Source: Arion vulgaris (taxonomy: Eukaryota > Mollusca > Gastropoda > Stylommatophora > Arionidae). From it: 64,000 nucleotides of DNA. Position 1 is the first letter of the stretch; each line of letters opens with the position of its first letter. The stretch covers positions 39,506,789 through 39,570,788 of the forward strand of contig CM036768.1 in NCBI GenBank assembly GCA_020796225.1, written 5' to 3'. Below are positions 44,143 through 54,125 of the stretch, piece after piece. Both the position numbers and the translations under genes were made by a program. A model generated the notes under the pieces. That model was not told the DNA's origin and made no database searches. It worked only from the letters and a program-made list of their open reading frames with translations.

Positions 44143-44429
44143 AAGTTGTGTTTTATTTTATTATCATACAAAACCTGGGGCCCCGCGCTAAAATTTGCTA
44201 CGGGCCCCGCGCTAGCCTAATCCGGCACTGGATGTTTGCCTTGCGTTCTGAAGGTTGTGAGTTAGAATCAGGATCTCGGCGTTAGGTTCATAACTGCATT
44301 CCCCCCAGAGATTCTAGGATTGCTGTTGGACCTACGGAATTCCTGTTTTGTCCAACACTCTTGGCAGGTGGTGTGTCATTTCTGTAGAGAGGAGGTTAGA
44401 AGGAACTGGTTCAGTCATTGTTTGACTTT

Positions 44430-44955
44430 AGAATAAGATGGAAGTACAATATCAATAAGAGGTACGGAGTTATAGGTAACTTGCAGAAGTCATTGCTTTG
44501 ACTTTAGAATAAGATGGAAGTACACATATCAATGAGAGGTACAGAGTTATAAGGGTAAACCTGGTGCGAGAAGTCATTGCTTTGACTTTAGAATAAGATG
44601 GAAGTACACATATCAATGAGAGGTACAGAGTTATAAGGGTAAACTTGGTGCGAGAAGTCATTGCTTTGACTTTAGAATAAGATGGAAGTACACATATCAA
44701 TGAGAGGTACAGAGTTATAAGGGTAAACCTGGTGCGAGAAGTCATTGCTTTGACTTTAGAATAAGATGGAAGTACACATATCAATGAGAGGTACAGAGTT
44801 ATAAGGGTAAACTTGGTGCGAGAAGTCATTACTTTGACTTTAGAATAAGATGGAAGTACACATATCAATGAGAGGTACAGAGTTATAAGGGAGAGAAACC
44901 TGGTGCGAGAAGTCATTGCTTTGACTTTAGAATAAGATGGTAGTACACATATCAA
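44430..44955. repeat. 84-bp minisatellite, six copies
   Basis: Unit AAGTCATTGCTTTGACTTTA plus GAATAAGATGGAAGTACAC, ATCAATGAGAGGTACAG and GTAAACCTGGTGCGAG. 84 = 3 x 28, so frames stay open on the minus strand. It directly follows the SINE-D 3' end. Confidence 0.95.
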
Positions 44956-45169
44956 TATAAGGCCAAAAGTAAGAAGGTTTATTATTAGAAGTTAACTACT
45001 ACAATGTTTGTCAACATATAGTCATTGTAGGAGGATTCTTACGTAGATCTAGATCAAGTTACTGGAGAAATACTGCCAGAGAAGATAATAGGAAGAAAAT
45101 GCTGAGGAAAAACTTCCTGCATGAATGCTGCTCGACTGTGTCTTCCGTAGTGTATGGCCAACCAGGCGA

Positions 45170-45398
45170 AGAATTGACTTCAGCGCATCGGATTTTCCCA
45201 TATGGCTCCGTCCATGTCTGCAGAAATGGCACGTCATCTGCTTATAGTGTTGCACAAAGCACGACCTAAGTAGCTCCAGCAACGATCGTAGAGAGCTCAG
45301 AAACAAATTGCACACGTGACTAGGTCCGGATTCAAACCAATAACCTTGCGAACGACACGCAAGCGTCTTAAACACTTCGCGATAGAGATCTCCTCTAA
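45170..45398 (-). mobile_element. SINE-D copy, well preserved
   Basis: TTGACTTCAGCGCATCGG (3' end), GTTGCACAAAGCACGACC, GTAGCTCCAGCAACGATCG, B box GGATTCAAACC and head CGTCTTAAACACTTCGCG (plus-strand view). Confidence 0.85.
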
Positions 45399-45489
45399 CG
45401 TAACTATAAAACTGACTTGAAAAAGCCTATTTTACAGATTGGTGCTAAGTGAATAACACATTGTGTAAGAGCTTGTAGTCTCTGTAGCC

Positions 45490-45880
45490 TGGAGGCAAGT
45501 TGCTCGCATCTCGTTTCAGTTACTTGCTTCGTTTAACCGCGTGGGGCGATTGCCATAGTTTTCCAGAGATCCCTGATTTCAATGTAGGTGAGATCAAGTT
45601 CCTAGTCCTATCTGAGACGGAGGATAAAACGTATGTCTCAGGTCCAATGTTAATACGTAAAGAACCTCTGTGAAGTTGAAAATCAATAAGAGTAGGATGG
45701 AAGATCGCTGTCCGGGCAAAATTCATCAAAAAAATATTGAAATAAAATTTCCGATAAAGAATTTCAGTCTTCAAAATGACATATGGACGCTCGCCGGTGA
45801 TACGTAGTTAGTGCGCTGCCGCTGAGATGCTCTTATGTAATAAAGAGTTGGGGCACACATGGTTATTTCGTTTTTGTTAA
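45490..45880 (+). mobile_element. SINE-C copy
   Basis: Body and 3' domain match 15110-15450 (CCAGAGATCCCTGATTTC, AAGTTCCTAGTCCTATC, ATAAAATTTCCGATAAAG, GGGGCACACATGGTTATTTC). The tRNA head is diverged. Confidence 0.8.
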
Positions 45881-45892
45881 CGGTCTAAAGCA

Positions 45893-46120
45893 GAAGGATT
45901 GACTTCATTGCACCGGGTTTTACTCAATATGTCTCAGTCCCTCTCTGCAGAAATAACATGCCACATGTCGAAAGTATTGCACAAAGCAAGAACTTCTATT
46001 GCCCGTAACAATGCTATTGGTCTCTGGGAGAAAATGCATTGTTAAACAGAAAATGCGCGGATTCCAACTTCGAACCTCAAGGCATTGACTTAATTACTTA
46101 GTCACATAGAGCCCTCAAAA
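45893..46120 (-). mobile_element. SINE-D copy
   Basis: ATTGACTTCATTGCACCGGG, TATTGCACAAAGCAAGAAC and a head ending TTACTTAGTCACATAGAG. Placed directly after a SINE-C and in the opposite orientation. Confidence 0.8.
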
Positions 46121-46214
46121 TGGTTATTTACCGAAGTACAATGATAATGTTTCCATAATTCTGTAAATCACACAATGTGTCAACAATAAGAACAGGCTAA
46201 GGAACTAACATCTT

Positions 46215-46373
46215 AACAGCATTAGAGTACAAGCGGGGCTGCCTCAATGACTTTGTGCTAGATACACGTTTCAAAGAAAGATCATCGGTAACGAACAGCA
46301 TTAGAGTACAAGCGGGGCTGCCTCAATGACTTTGTGCTAGATACACGTTTCAAAGAAAGATCATCAGTAACGA
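46215..46373. repeat. 79-bp tandem duplication
   Basis: AACAGCATTAGAGTACAAGC...AAGAAAGATCATC occurs twice, with one mismatch (CGGTAACG/CAGTAACG). Confidence 0.95.
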
Positions 46374-46424
46374 TTACTAAATGTTTATCAACTCATCAAT
46401 TTCTGGTAACCATTTCCAGTTAAG

Positions 46425-46681
46425 TCTTCTTCTTCTTCTTTGCGTTCGTTCTTTACGACCAATTTTAATCACTCTTTGTGATATGTTTGATCTTTGCCAA
46501 GAACGTGTATACGTTGCACATTGGTTTGGTAGGCCCCTAAACGCATAGACTTCTACACATTTAGGACACATGCATTCGATTTCAGTCAAACCTTCTTTGT
46601 CGCCTCTTACGACATGCGTGGCAGGTAACAGTGGTTCTATTCTTTACACTCTAAATTTGGGCCCATGTAACCACTCGGGCG
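46425..46681 (-). mobile_element. SINE-E subfamily 2, complete with 11-bp TSD
   Basis: Perfect duplication TTCCAGTTAAG at 46414-46424 and 46682-46692. On the minus strand it starts CGCCCGAGTGGTTACATGGG, has ACCACTGTTACCTGCCACGC and CGTAAGAGGCGACAAAGAAG, and ends in GAAGAAGAAGAA. Body differs from subfamily 1 (22263) but head and tail agree. The 70-aa minus ORF inside is a shadow. Confidence 0.9.
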
Positions 46682-46692
46682 TTCCAGTTAAG

Positions 46693-47320
46693 TAACTAGG
46701 GAGTGGAACCTGCAAGGAAAACGGGAAAATGAGCGTTCTAAACAGATCTGAAGATGGAATCTTCTTTGGGGAACTGAAGAATGCTGAACTATCTCTCTCT
46801 CTTGCGATCCCGTTGCTGGACTATCGTAGAAGCCATAACGAAAACAACTAGAGACCGGAAAAAAGTGACGAACAACTGTTGAGGCCAATGCTACATGAGA
46901 ACTGGAGAGGAATAAGTCAAGTCCAGCTACGTGACTATGAAGTGATCTGTACCGGGAACTGAACACCCTACATTGGTGTAGTAAAACAACTAACTGTCGC
47001 TGTGTTACGACTACTCACCAGTAAACGCAGCTCATTAAGGGTATCGATTAATACTGCTAGGCCGTAAAAATAGTTTTGTTTTTTATACCACCTATACAAA
47101 GGTAAACGTAAAATTACTATCACTATTGAAGCTTCTGTCCGAATATTAACTCCAACTATACGACAATCCACTCGGCAAACCGTTCTAGCGGTGACAACTT
47201 TACGAAAAGCTATCTCACAAACTGAAACAATAAAAAGAAACTCAATTGTCACAAGGTTTGTTCGACATCATTTATGTATAATTATTTGTAGAATATCGCA
47301 GGTACATTATATAAAACACA
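46693..47320. other. Unassigned sequence
   Basis: Short ORFs (for example 46968-47252 minus) have no recognisable motif. No repeat family recognised. Confidence 0.45.
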
Positions 47321-47354
47321 TCTTTCGCCTTGCTGGTTCTGAACATAAGAATGG

Positions 47355-47752
47355 AACTTTGTTCTGAATTGTGTAACTCTTGTTCTGAACATAAGAAATT
47401 GTGCAACTCTTGTTCTGAACATAAGAAATTGCAACTTGTTCAACATAAATTTGCAACTTGTTCTGAACATAAGAAATTGTGCAACTCTTGTTCTGAACAT
47501 AAGAAATTGTGCAACTCTTGTTCTGAACATAAGAAATTGTGCAACTCTTGTTCTGAACATAAGAAATTGTGCAACTCTTGTTCTGAACATAAGCAATTGT
47601 GCAACTCTTGTTCTGAACATAAGAAATTGTGCAACTCTTGTTCTGAACATAAGAAATTGTGCAACTCTTGTTCTGAACATAAGAAATTGTGCAACTCTTG
47701 TTCTGAACATAAGAAATTGTGCAACTCTTGTTCTGAACATAAGCAACTGCTA
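47355..47752. repeat. 30-bp minisatellite, about 13 copies
   Basis: Unit TTGTGCAACTC plus TTGTTCTGAACATAAGAAA, nearly identical between copies. 30 = 3 x 10, so five overlapping frames stay open; the peptides (CSEHKKLCNS and so on) are artefacts. Confidence 0.96.
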
Positions 47753-47847
47753 ATAAATGTAGTAAGATCACCATCCATTAACAATGTTATCCTCAAATTA
47801 AAAAAACCTGTAAAAACCTGGTTTTAGTATGCGTATGAATGAATGAG

Positions 47848-48085
47848 CATCTGTAGCTCAAGCGGTAGTGAGCTCGATAACCACCCAAGCGTACCTGGTT
47901 CAAACTCCACGGCAGGCAGTGTGAAAAAATCGTTTCCTGGGATTTTACGAAAGGTAAAAATAGACATCACGTTCAGAAAGCAATGGCAAACTACCGAACG
48001 TATAAGTGGCGCCTAGAAAATCAACGACTCGTTTATTGTGGTTGATAGTTACATCCTGTAAAGGATATGCCACGACTTGTCCTGA
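47848..48085 (+). mobile_element. SINE-B, plus arm of tail-to-tail pair
   Basis: A box TAGCTCAAGCGGTAG and B box GGTTCAAACTCC are both intact, giving a good tRNA-like head. Then TTCAGAAAGCAATGGCAAAC, GTGGCGCCTAGAAAA and tail TGTAAAGGATATGCC. Confidence 0.9.
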
Positions 48086-48293
48086 ATGAATGAAACTTAT
48101 GACATATCCTTGGCAGTACCTCACCACCAACCACAGTAAACGAGTTATTGACTTTTCTAGGCACCACTTATACGTTCAGTAGTTTGCCATTACTTTATGT
48201 ACGTTGATTTTTATTTTAACTGTTCGTAAAAATCTACGTAAAATATTTTGGGTTGTGATCAAGTTCACTATCGCTTCAGCCACAGACTCCCGA
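48086..48293 (-). mobile_element. SINE-B, minus arm of tail-to-tail pair
   Basis: Reverse-oriented copy: ACAGTAAACGAGTTATTGAC, TTCTAGGCACCACTTATACG, TTTGCCATTACTTTATG and head TCGCTTCAGCCACAGACTCC. Adjacent to the plus arm with only a few bases between tails. Confidence 0.85.
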
Positions 48294-49040
48294 TAGTATG
48301 CGTATACTAAGAGTTAAATAGTAATCTCATATGATCATTGTTACAACCTATCCCAAAAGAATGTACATCTTGAAGTAACATAAATTCATCCAGTATAACA
48401 ACATTTGGATAACAACAGCTAAGCATGTTGATATTAGAATAGAATCACCGTTTCCAACTCATCGTTAGATAACACGGTCTTCTTAAGCAGAATTTATCCC
48501 ATCGCTAACATCTAAGAAATCATGTATGTAAAATTACTGAAAACAGTCGATATAGTATTAGCTAAACAGCACAATTAGAGGCCAGCATTATCTCACAGTT
48601 GCGGGTAATGTCTTAATCTATCTCCAGCTACAAAACTTGCAACAACAGAGTCAAATGCAGGGTCAACTACCACTGGATACAAGTCAAGTCAGCATAGCTG
48701 ATAAACACGGATGTTTAGCAAAGAATGATCAATTGTCTAGTCCCTGGGATGGAGCAAGTCAGACATATAAAACCAGTTTATCACCCTCGCTCTCATGTGC
48801 ACGTCAAGTATACGTATGCGTGTGAGCAAGGGGCTAGCAACAATGATATATGACGGATGTACGGTCTGGTATGCTGGACAAGCAGGCAGACATATACTTC
48901 TGAAAAATTAAGGATTAACAGCTTTGGGCCGTCGGGCGTGTATACAAGAAGATAAAGAAATGTCATGACCTATTTTATACCATACACTTCATTACGCCAT
49001 ACAGTAACAAACACTTTTCCTGAACAAATTTTATTTACTT
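48294..49040. other. Unassigned sequence
   Basis: The longest non-repetitive stretch of the right half. No coding motif, splice pattern or RNA gene seen. Confidence 0.45.
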
Positions 49041-49049
49041 TACTTGTTT

Positions 49050-49240
49050 TCTCTTAGCATTACTTTTCCATACATTTTGCCAAATATTACTTTTCCGTAC
49101 ATTTTCCTAAACATTACTTTTCCATACATTTTCCAAAACATTATTTTATCATACATTTTTCCAAACGTTACTTTTCCATACATTATCCAAAATATTACTT
49201 TTCCATACATTTTCCGAAACATTACTTTTCCTTAATATAA
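49050..49240. repeat. 27-bp minisatellite, seven copies
   Basis: Unit ACTTTTCCATACATTTTCC plus AAAACATT. 27 = 3 x 9, open in both directions. Followed by degenerate CTTTCC/AACA repeats up to the SINE-A, and after it from 49511 to 49590. Confidence 0.93.
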
Positions 49241-49296
49241 CTTTCCAACAAATTCAACAACTTTCCCAAAACAACACTTTCCTTAATATAACTTTT

Positions 49297-49498
49297 CGCC
49301 CGCCTATCCAGCGTGTTCGTAGCGCGTTAGACGACGGGTGACAAGCCCCTGTGAGTGCAGTTTAATTCCGCGGGCTGGCAGAAAAGTCACAGGTTCTCCA
49401 GATTTACGGTGTTCGTGGCACCGAACCGAAGGGTTACGATGTCCATGGCACCGAGTCGAAGAGCTGAAAGCTCAAGTGCTTCTGGATCGAAGAAAAAA
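49297..49498 (+). mobile_element. SINE-A copy 4 with 12-bp TSD
   Basis: Starts CGCCCGCCTATCCAGCGTG, A-box-like GTAGCGCGTTAGACGACGG, B-box-like AGTTTAATTCCGCGG, then GTTCGTGGCACCGAACC, ending GGATCGAAGAAAAAAAA. AATATAACTTTT occurs at 49285-49296 and 49499-49510. Confidence 0.93.
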
Positions 49499-49510
49499 AA
49501 TATAACTTTT

Positions 49511-49875
49511 CTTTAACATAACTTGTCCCAAACAACACTTGTCACAAACAACACTTGTCCCAAACATCATTTGTCCCAAACAACACTTGTCACAAAAACA
49601 TCAATATAGAAAAAGTGTACGTTAAAAATCCCCATGTATATCAGAATCTCACGTACTAGGCGTGAATAACAACAACAAAAACCTGTAGCGTTGCTGATAT
49701 ATCCCTTGTATATGAAGGTAGCTAAATGCTTATCTATAAGCTGAAATTGAAAATCCGCTATACAGAAGTTGTCGCCACAAAAGTGTGTACCAGGAAGTGG
49801 TTTGTTTGGTAGCATTGACAGAAAAATTCATCTCCGGGATTAGAACATGTGTCCTCTCACTGATAAACCACAAAG
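49511..49875. other. Unassigned sequence
   Basis: Starts with degenerate AACACTTGTCCCAAAC repeats (49525-49600). The rest is not recognised. Confidence 0.5.
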
Positions 49876-49877
49876 AC

Positions 49878-49942
49878 TGGTTTAACAAGTGGTCGATAAG
49901 GAGCGTTGAAGAAGAAGAACTGACGAAGAAGAAGAAGAATTA
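49878..49942 (+). mobile_element. SINE-E 3' fragment
   Basis: GGTTTAACAAGTGGTCGATA, AGGAGCGTTGAAGAAGAAG match the 3' end of SINE-E. 5' truncated. Confidence 0.6.
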
Positions 49943-49969
49943 CAAAATAAATCTGGTGATATCTATTAT

Positions 49970-50133
49970 CAGTGGCGGCTCGTAACCATTTTTGCTGGTG
50001 GGGCCAGACAAATATTTTTGGAAATATCATGGATTAGGGTTGTTATTTTTTAATTTTTAAAATAATAAATACACGTTACACATTATTTTTGGTGGGGCCG
50101 GCCCCACTGGCTCTTAATGACGAGCCGCCCCTG
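49970..50133 (-). mobile_element. hAT MITE family 1, copy 4
   Basis: 164 bp with ends CAGTGGCGGCTCGT and GACGAGCCGCCCCTG and perfect duplication TCTATTAT (49962-49969, 50134-50141). Interior is in the opposite orientation to copies 2 and 3. Confidence 0.95.
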
Positions 50134-50377
50134 TCTATTATGTTACACAGAAACATGCACTCTAAACAAGATAAACATGAGAGGTAAACAGATAGGAAGG
50201 TTTTTGGTTTCATTATTAATGTGGGCCACAGCAAAATGAAATTAGTGATTCAACTCTCACACACGCACAGACCCATCCCATTACCAAGATGTTCAAGATA
50301 TAGGGATACATATCCAACTACTGACATGCGTTCTGAGATGTTAACTGTCATGGTTTTATTCATCTAACAGTGACAAA

Positions 50378-50545
50378 CATGTAAACAAAACAAAGTACTG
50401 TAATTTTACAAAATACATAAACAATAACAATACACATCAACGTTTCGACCAATGGGCCTTTATCAAGCAGGATACACGTTGCTGTGTATTGTCATTGTTT
50501 CTGTATTTTGTCAAACTACACTACTTTATTGTTGCATGTTTTGCT
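50378..50545. mobile_element. Penelope-like 3' tails, compact inverted pair
   Basis: 50378-50466 is a minus-strand tail (CAACGTTTCGACCAATGGGC) and 50470-50545 is a plus-strand tail (ACGTTGCTGTGTATTGTC, TGTATTTTGTCAAACTAC), only a few bases apart. The third head-to-head arrangement of this tail in the window. Confidence 0.75.
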
Positions 50546-50559
50546 ATTCTTCCTTCTTC

Positions 50560-50875
50560 TTCTCTTCCACCATTTACTTCTTTATAAAAGTGTTGGGGGA
50601 GGGAAGAGAGAGAGGAGGGGGAGTGATCTTGTGAGTGCTTGTTTTAAGACACTATGTAAGCTGATATTCATTTTCGTAAGGCTGTTCTTGATGCCGTCGC
50701 TCCATCTTTTGCGTTGTCTTCCTCTTGCCTTGTACTCATTATACTTTTTCTTTGTGGCTCTTTGTGGTAGGCGATACCAGGGCATTCTGGTCAGGTGTCC
50801 AAACCATTTAATCTGTTGTTCTTTTATGAATTGCATGGCTGGTTTGACATTCAGTCTTCTTGTTTTGCCATTGTT
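50560..50875 (-). mobile_element. LINE type 1 3' end
   Basis: The minus-strand frame 50582-50932 encodes MQFIKEQQIKWFGHLTRMPW, then RQRKRWSDGIKNSLTKM and NISLHSVLKQALTRSLPLL, the standard tail order. Sits between Penelope fragments. Confidence 0.8.
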
Positions 50876-50930
50876 ACATAGTTTTACTGCAGTTTTCCCC
50901 TTACATGGATAATACTCATCAAACAGTGAC
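50876..50930 (+). mobile_element. Penelope-like terminal fragment (single unit)
   Basis: CATAGTTTTACTGCAGTTTT and CCCCTTACATGG correspond to the unit of the 41-bp array at 13955-14268, here unamplified. Confidence 0.55.
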
Positions 50931-50939
50931 AAACAACAG

Positions 50940-51025
50940 TTCTACAATTTTTCAACATCCTCAAAATTGCATTGACTTCCCTCGCCGGTACTACGGAGTT
51001 CGTATACTGCCGCTGTTAATTGGAT
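50940..51025 (+). mobile_element. SINE-C 3' fragment, plus
   Basis: CATCCTCAAAATTGCATTGAC, CTACGGAGTTCGTATACTG match 15345-15410. Confidence 0.55.
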
Positions 51026-51204
51026 AATCAGATAATCTTGCTTTTTAGCTAGTTCTGCCACTTTTTCCATTATCGTGCCCTCGTATTATTAATGTTCTGT
51101 TTTCATCGTCGACTTTGTCGTTCCCTGTCTCCTCTTACAAGAATCTCTCCCCCTCTTCCCCTCTTCCCCACATTATTGTTCTCTAAACCCATGTGACTTT
51201 TGAT

Positions 51205-51482
51205 TGATTGATCTATAAAACCATCACTATTACGCTTCGATGAATAACCATGTGTTCTACTTGTTTCTTTCATAGAGATCTCAATGACAGTGCACCAACT
51301 ATTGCACAGCGCATGTCACCATGTGTGCTCCTACTTTTTCTTTCATAGAGAGATCTCAATGACAGTGCACCAACTATGTAGCACAGGCGCATGTCACCAT
51401 GTGTGTTCCTACTTGTTTCTTTCATAGAGAGATCTCAATGACAGTGCACCAACTATGTAGCACAGGCGCATGTCATCATGTA
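51205..51482 (-). mobile_element. SINE-C 3' end with three tandem copies of its terminal domain
   Basis: ATTGATTGATC tail side, AATAACCATGTGTTC, then about 85-bp units with AGAGATCTCAATGACAGTGC and ACCATGTGTG repeated three times. Another element-seeded tandem repeat. Confidence 0.7.
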
Positions 51483-51494
51483 ACTTTTAGAAAG

Positions 51495-51850
51495 ATGAAT
51501 ATCTTTAGCAATTGTTTTGTCTTCTTTTTCTGTCTTTCTTTTCTCCAATCTTGTTTTTGTATCACAGCATCAGGACAAGAAGAGATTTCTGGAACCAGAC
51601 CTTGTGTGCGCTTCATAAGTAGTGTCTTTCATCACAGCATCAGGACAAGAAGAGATTTCTGGAACCAGACCTTGTGTGCGTTTCATAAGTAGTGTCTTTC
51701 ATCGCTTCTGGTGTATCTTTGAGGTCCACCTTCTGCGTGCTCGGACTTTTGCTGTGTATCCATTGTATCGTAGTTTTGTAACTGCTATTAGCGCGTTTTG
51801 TAACTGCTATTACGCGTTTTGTAACTGTTATTAATGGGTTGTTGTCAGAA
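51495..51850 (-). mobile_element. LINE type 1 3' fragment with 71-bp duplication
   Basis: Parallels 24135-24300 and 41150-41290 (TCACAGCATCAGGACA, AGAAGAGATTTCTGGAACC, GTGTGCG.TTCATAAGTAGTG). The block CATCACAGCATCAGGACAAG to GTAGTGTCTTT is present twice (about 51560-51630 and 51631-51702). Confidence 0.65.
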
Positions 51851-51904
51851 CAGTGTTTTTTCATCCTATTCTTATCGAGTTTACATTTTAAATAGTTCTT
51901 TTTA

Positions 51905-52096
51905 CCCGCCTGCCCATCGTGTTCGTAGCGCGTTGGACGACGGGTGACAAATCCTCTGTTAGTGCGGTTCAATTCCGCAGGCTGACAGAAAAGCCACAGG
52001 TTCTCCAGGTGTTCGTGGGTTACGAAGGGTTACGATGTCCATGGCACCGAGCCGAAGAGCTGAAAGCTCAAGTGCTACTGGATTGGAAAAAAAAAG
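51905..52096 (+). mobile_element. SINE-A copy 5
   Basis: CCCGCCTGCCCATCGTGTTC, GCGTTGGACGACGGGTGAC, GGTTCAATTCCGCAGG, then a body with a 12-bp deletion in the GTTCGTGG block, and A-rich tail. Flanks AGTTCTTTTT and AGTTGTTTTC match imperfectly. Confidence 0.85.
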
Positions 52097-52149
52097 TTGT
52101 TTTCCGTGCTCAAATTGAACACATGACCTACATGCTATCGCCAGTCTGA

Positions 52150-52412
52150 GTAGGTCCAGGACTGATCTCGACTCACTACATGCTGCCAGTTGAGATATGT
52201 CTCAGAAACTGACTCCTCTCACTCACTGCCAGTCTGAGATAGGTCTAGGAACTTGATCTCCCTCTCACTTACACTGCCAGTCTGAGATATGTCTAGGAAC
52301 TTGATCTCCCTCTCACTTACACTGCCAGTCTGAGATATGTCTAGGAACTTGATCTCCCTCTCACTTACACTGCCAGTCTGAGATATGTCTAGGAACTTGA
52401 TCTCACTGACAT
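52150..52412. repeat. 46-bp minisatellite, about five copies
   Basis: Unit CACTGCCAGTCTGAGATATG plus TCTAGGAACTTGATCTCC and CTCTCACTTA. The left units are diverged, the right ones near-identical. Confidence 0.93.
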
Positions 52413-52720
52413 TGTGACGATGAAACACACACAAAAAAAACCAGTCTTACCACTTAATACATGAAACAAACCAAGTACATTTGTATGATATTAATATGAA
52501 TTGTTTGTCAATGTTATATTTCCTTCATTTTATTGCTCCTGAGCGTCATATTTGACATGATGACAAAACATGAGAGTAGTGGGATTTGAATGTCAAACAC
52601 TCAACGCAGTAGCATTGGTAGTGTGATACTTGTATAGTGTGCACATAGGGACCACTTAGTACTGTAGGTAAAGTCCAATGGTTGGGAGATTAGCCAACAA
52701 AAAATATAGGTTGATGGATG
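52413..52720. other. Unassigned AT-rich spacer
   Basis: Nothing recognised. Confidence 0.5.
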
Positions 52721-52724
52721 CAGT

Positions 52725-54125
52725 GTCTATATCACATTACATGATGTATTTCTGAACAGAAAGAACAATGTGATATATCACATTACATGATGTATTTCTG
52801 AACAGAAAGAAAGAACAATGTGATAAAAAATGTATCACATTACATGATGTATTTCTGAACAGAAAGAACAATGTGATATATCACATTACATGATGTATTT
52901 CTGCAACAGAAAGAACAATGTGATATATCACATTACATGATGTATTTATGAACAGAAAGAACAATGTGATATGTCACATTACATGATGTATTTCTGAACA
53001 GAAAGAACAATGTGATATATCACATTACATGATGTATTTCTGGACAGAAAGAACAATGCGATATATCACATTATATGATGTATTTCTGAACAGAAAGAAC
53101 AATGTGATATATCACATTACATGATGTATTTCTGAACAGAAAGAACAATGTGATATGTCACATTACATGATGTATTTCTGAACAGAAAGAACAATGTGAT
53201 ATATCACATTAAATGATGTATTTCTGGACAGAAAGAACAATGTGATATATCACATTACATGATGTATTTCTGCAACAGAAAGAACAATGTGATATATCAC
53301 ATTACATGATGTATTTCTGAACAGAAAGAAAATTGATATATCACATTACATGATGTATTTCTGCAACAGAAAGAACAATGTGATATATCACATTACATGA
53401 TGTATTTCTGAACAGAAAGAACAATGTGATATGTCACATTACATGATGTATTTCTGAACAGAAAGAACAATGTGATATATCACATTACATGATGTATTTC
53501 TGAACAGAAAGAACAATGTGATATATCACATTACATGATGTATTTCTGAACAGAAAGAACAATGTGATATATCACATTACATGATGTATTTCTGAAAAGA
53601 AAGAACAATGTGATATATCACATTACATGATGTATTTCTGAACAGAAAGAACAATGTGATATATCACATTACATGATGTATTTCTGAACAGAAAGAACAA
53701 TGTGATATATCACATTACATGATGTATTTCTGGACAGAAAGAACAATGTGATATATCACATTACATGATGTATTTCTGAACAGAAAGAACAATGTGATAT
53801 ATCACATTACATGATGTATTTTAACAGAAAGAATAATGTGATATATCACATTACATGATGTATTTCTGAACAGAAAGAACAATGTGATATATCACATTAC
53901 ATGATGTATTTCTGGACAGAAAGAACAATGTGATATATCACATTACATGATGTATTTCTGAACAGAAAGAACAATGTGATATATCACATTACATGATGTA
54001 TTTCTGGACAGAAAGAAAAATATGATATATCACATTACATGATGTATTTCTGCAACAGAAAGAACAATGTGATATATCACATTACATGATGTATTTCTGA
54101 ACAGAAAGAACAATGTGATATGTCA
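52725..54125. repeat. 46-bp minisatellite with a palindrome per unit, about 30 copies
   Basis: Unit TATATCACATTACATGATG plus TATTTCTGAACAGAAAGAAC and AATGTGA. Each unit junction forms AATGTGATATATCACATT, an 18-bp perfect palindrome. Point variants (ATATGTCACATT, CTGGACAG, CTGCAACAG) are scattered. Confidence 0.97.

Larger units (their letters stand above)
42923..44230 (+). mobile_element. hAT transposon, ZMYM1-like, internally decayed
   Basis: 1308 bp with ends CAGTGCCGGATTAG and CTAATCCGGCACTG and a perfect 8-bp duplication GATGTTTG (42915-42922, 44231-44238). Subterminal GGGCCCCGCGC blocks occur at both ends in inverted orientation. Encodes remnants of a hAT transposase on the plus strand; much of the catalytic middle is missing. 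Confidence 0.95.
42891..44425 (+). mobile_element. SINE-D copy split by a hAT transposon
   Basis: Left part GGTGTCTGAGACAAAGTAG and right part (44231 on) CCTTGCGTTCTGAAGG, GAGTTAGAATCAGGATC join into a tRNA-like head. The body GCATTCCCCCCAGAGATTC and GTGTCATTTCTGTAGAGAGG follows. The hAT element sits within the anticodon-side of the head. Confidence 0.8.

Noticed and set aside
46377..46589. Minus-strand ORF with Cys pairs (zinc-finger-like ECMCPKCVEVYAF)
   Set aside because: It lies wholly in a SINE-E with matching TSD; the Cys codons are part of the SINE body.
47282..47827. Cys-rich repeat ORFs on both strands (possible secreted Cys-repeat protein)
   Set aside because: 30-bp near-identical repeat; five frames are open at once and there is no signal peptide or non-repeat domain.
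47850..47915. Functional tRNA gene (A and B boxes intact)
   Set aside because: The acceptor stem does not close and the sequence continues into a SINE-B body with further copies nearby.
52725..54125. CRISPR-like palindromic repeats
   Set aside because: The sequence between palindromes is itself conserved, so it is a satellite.
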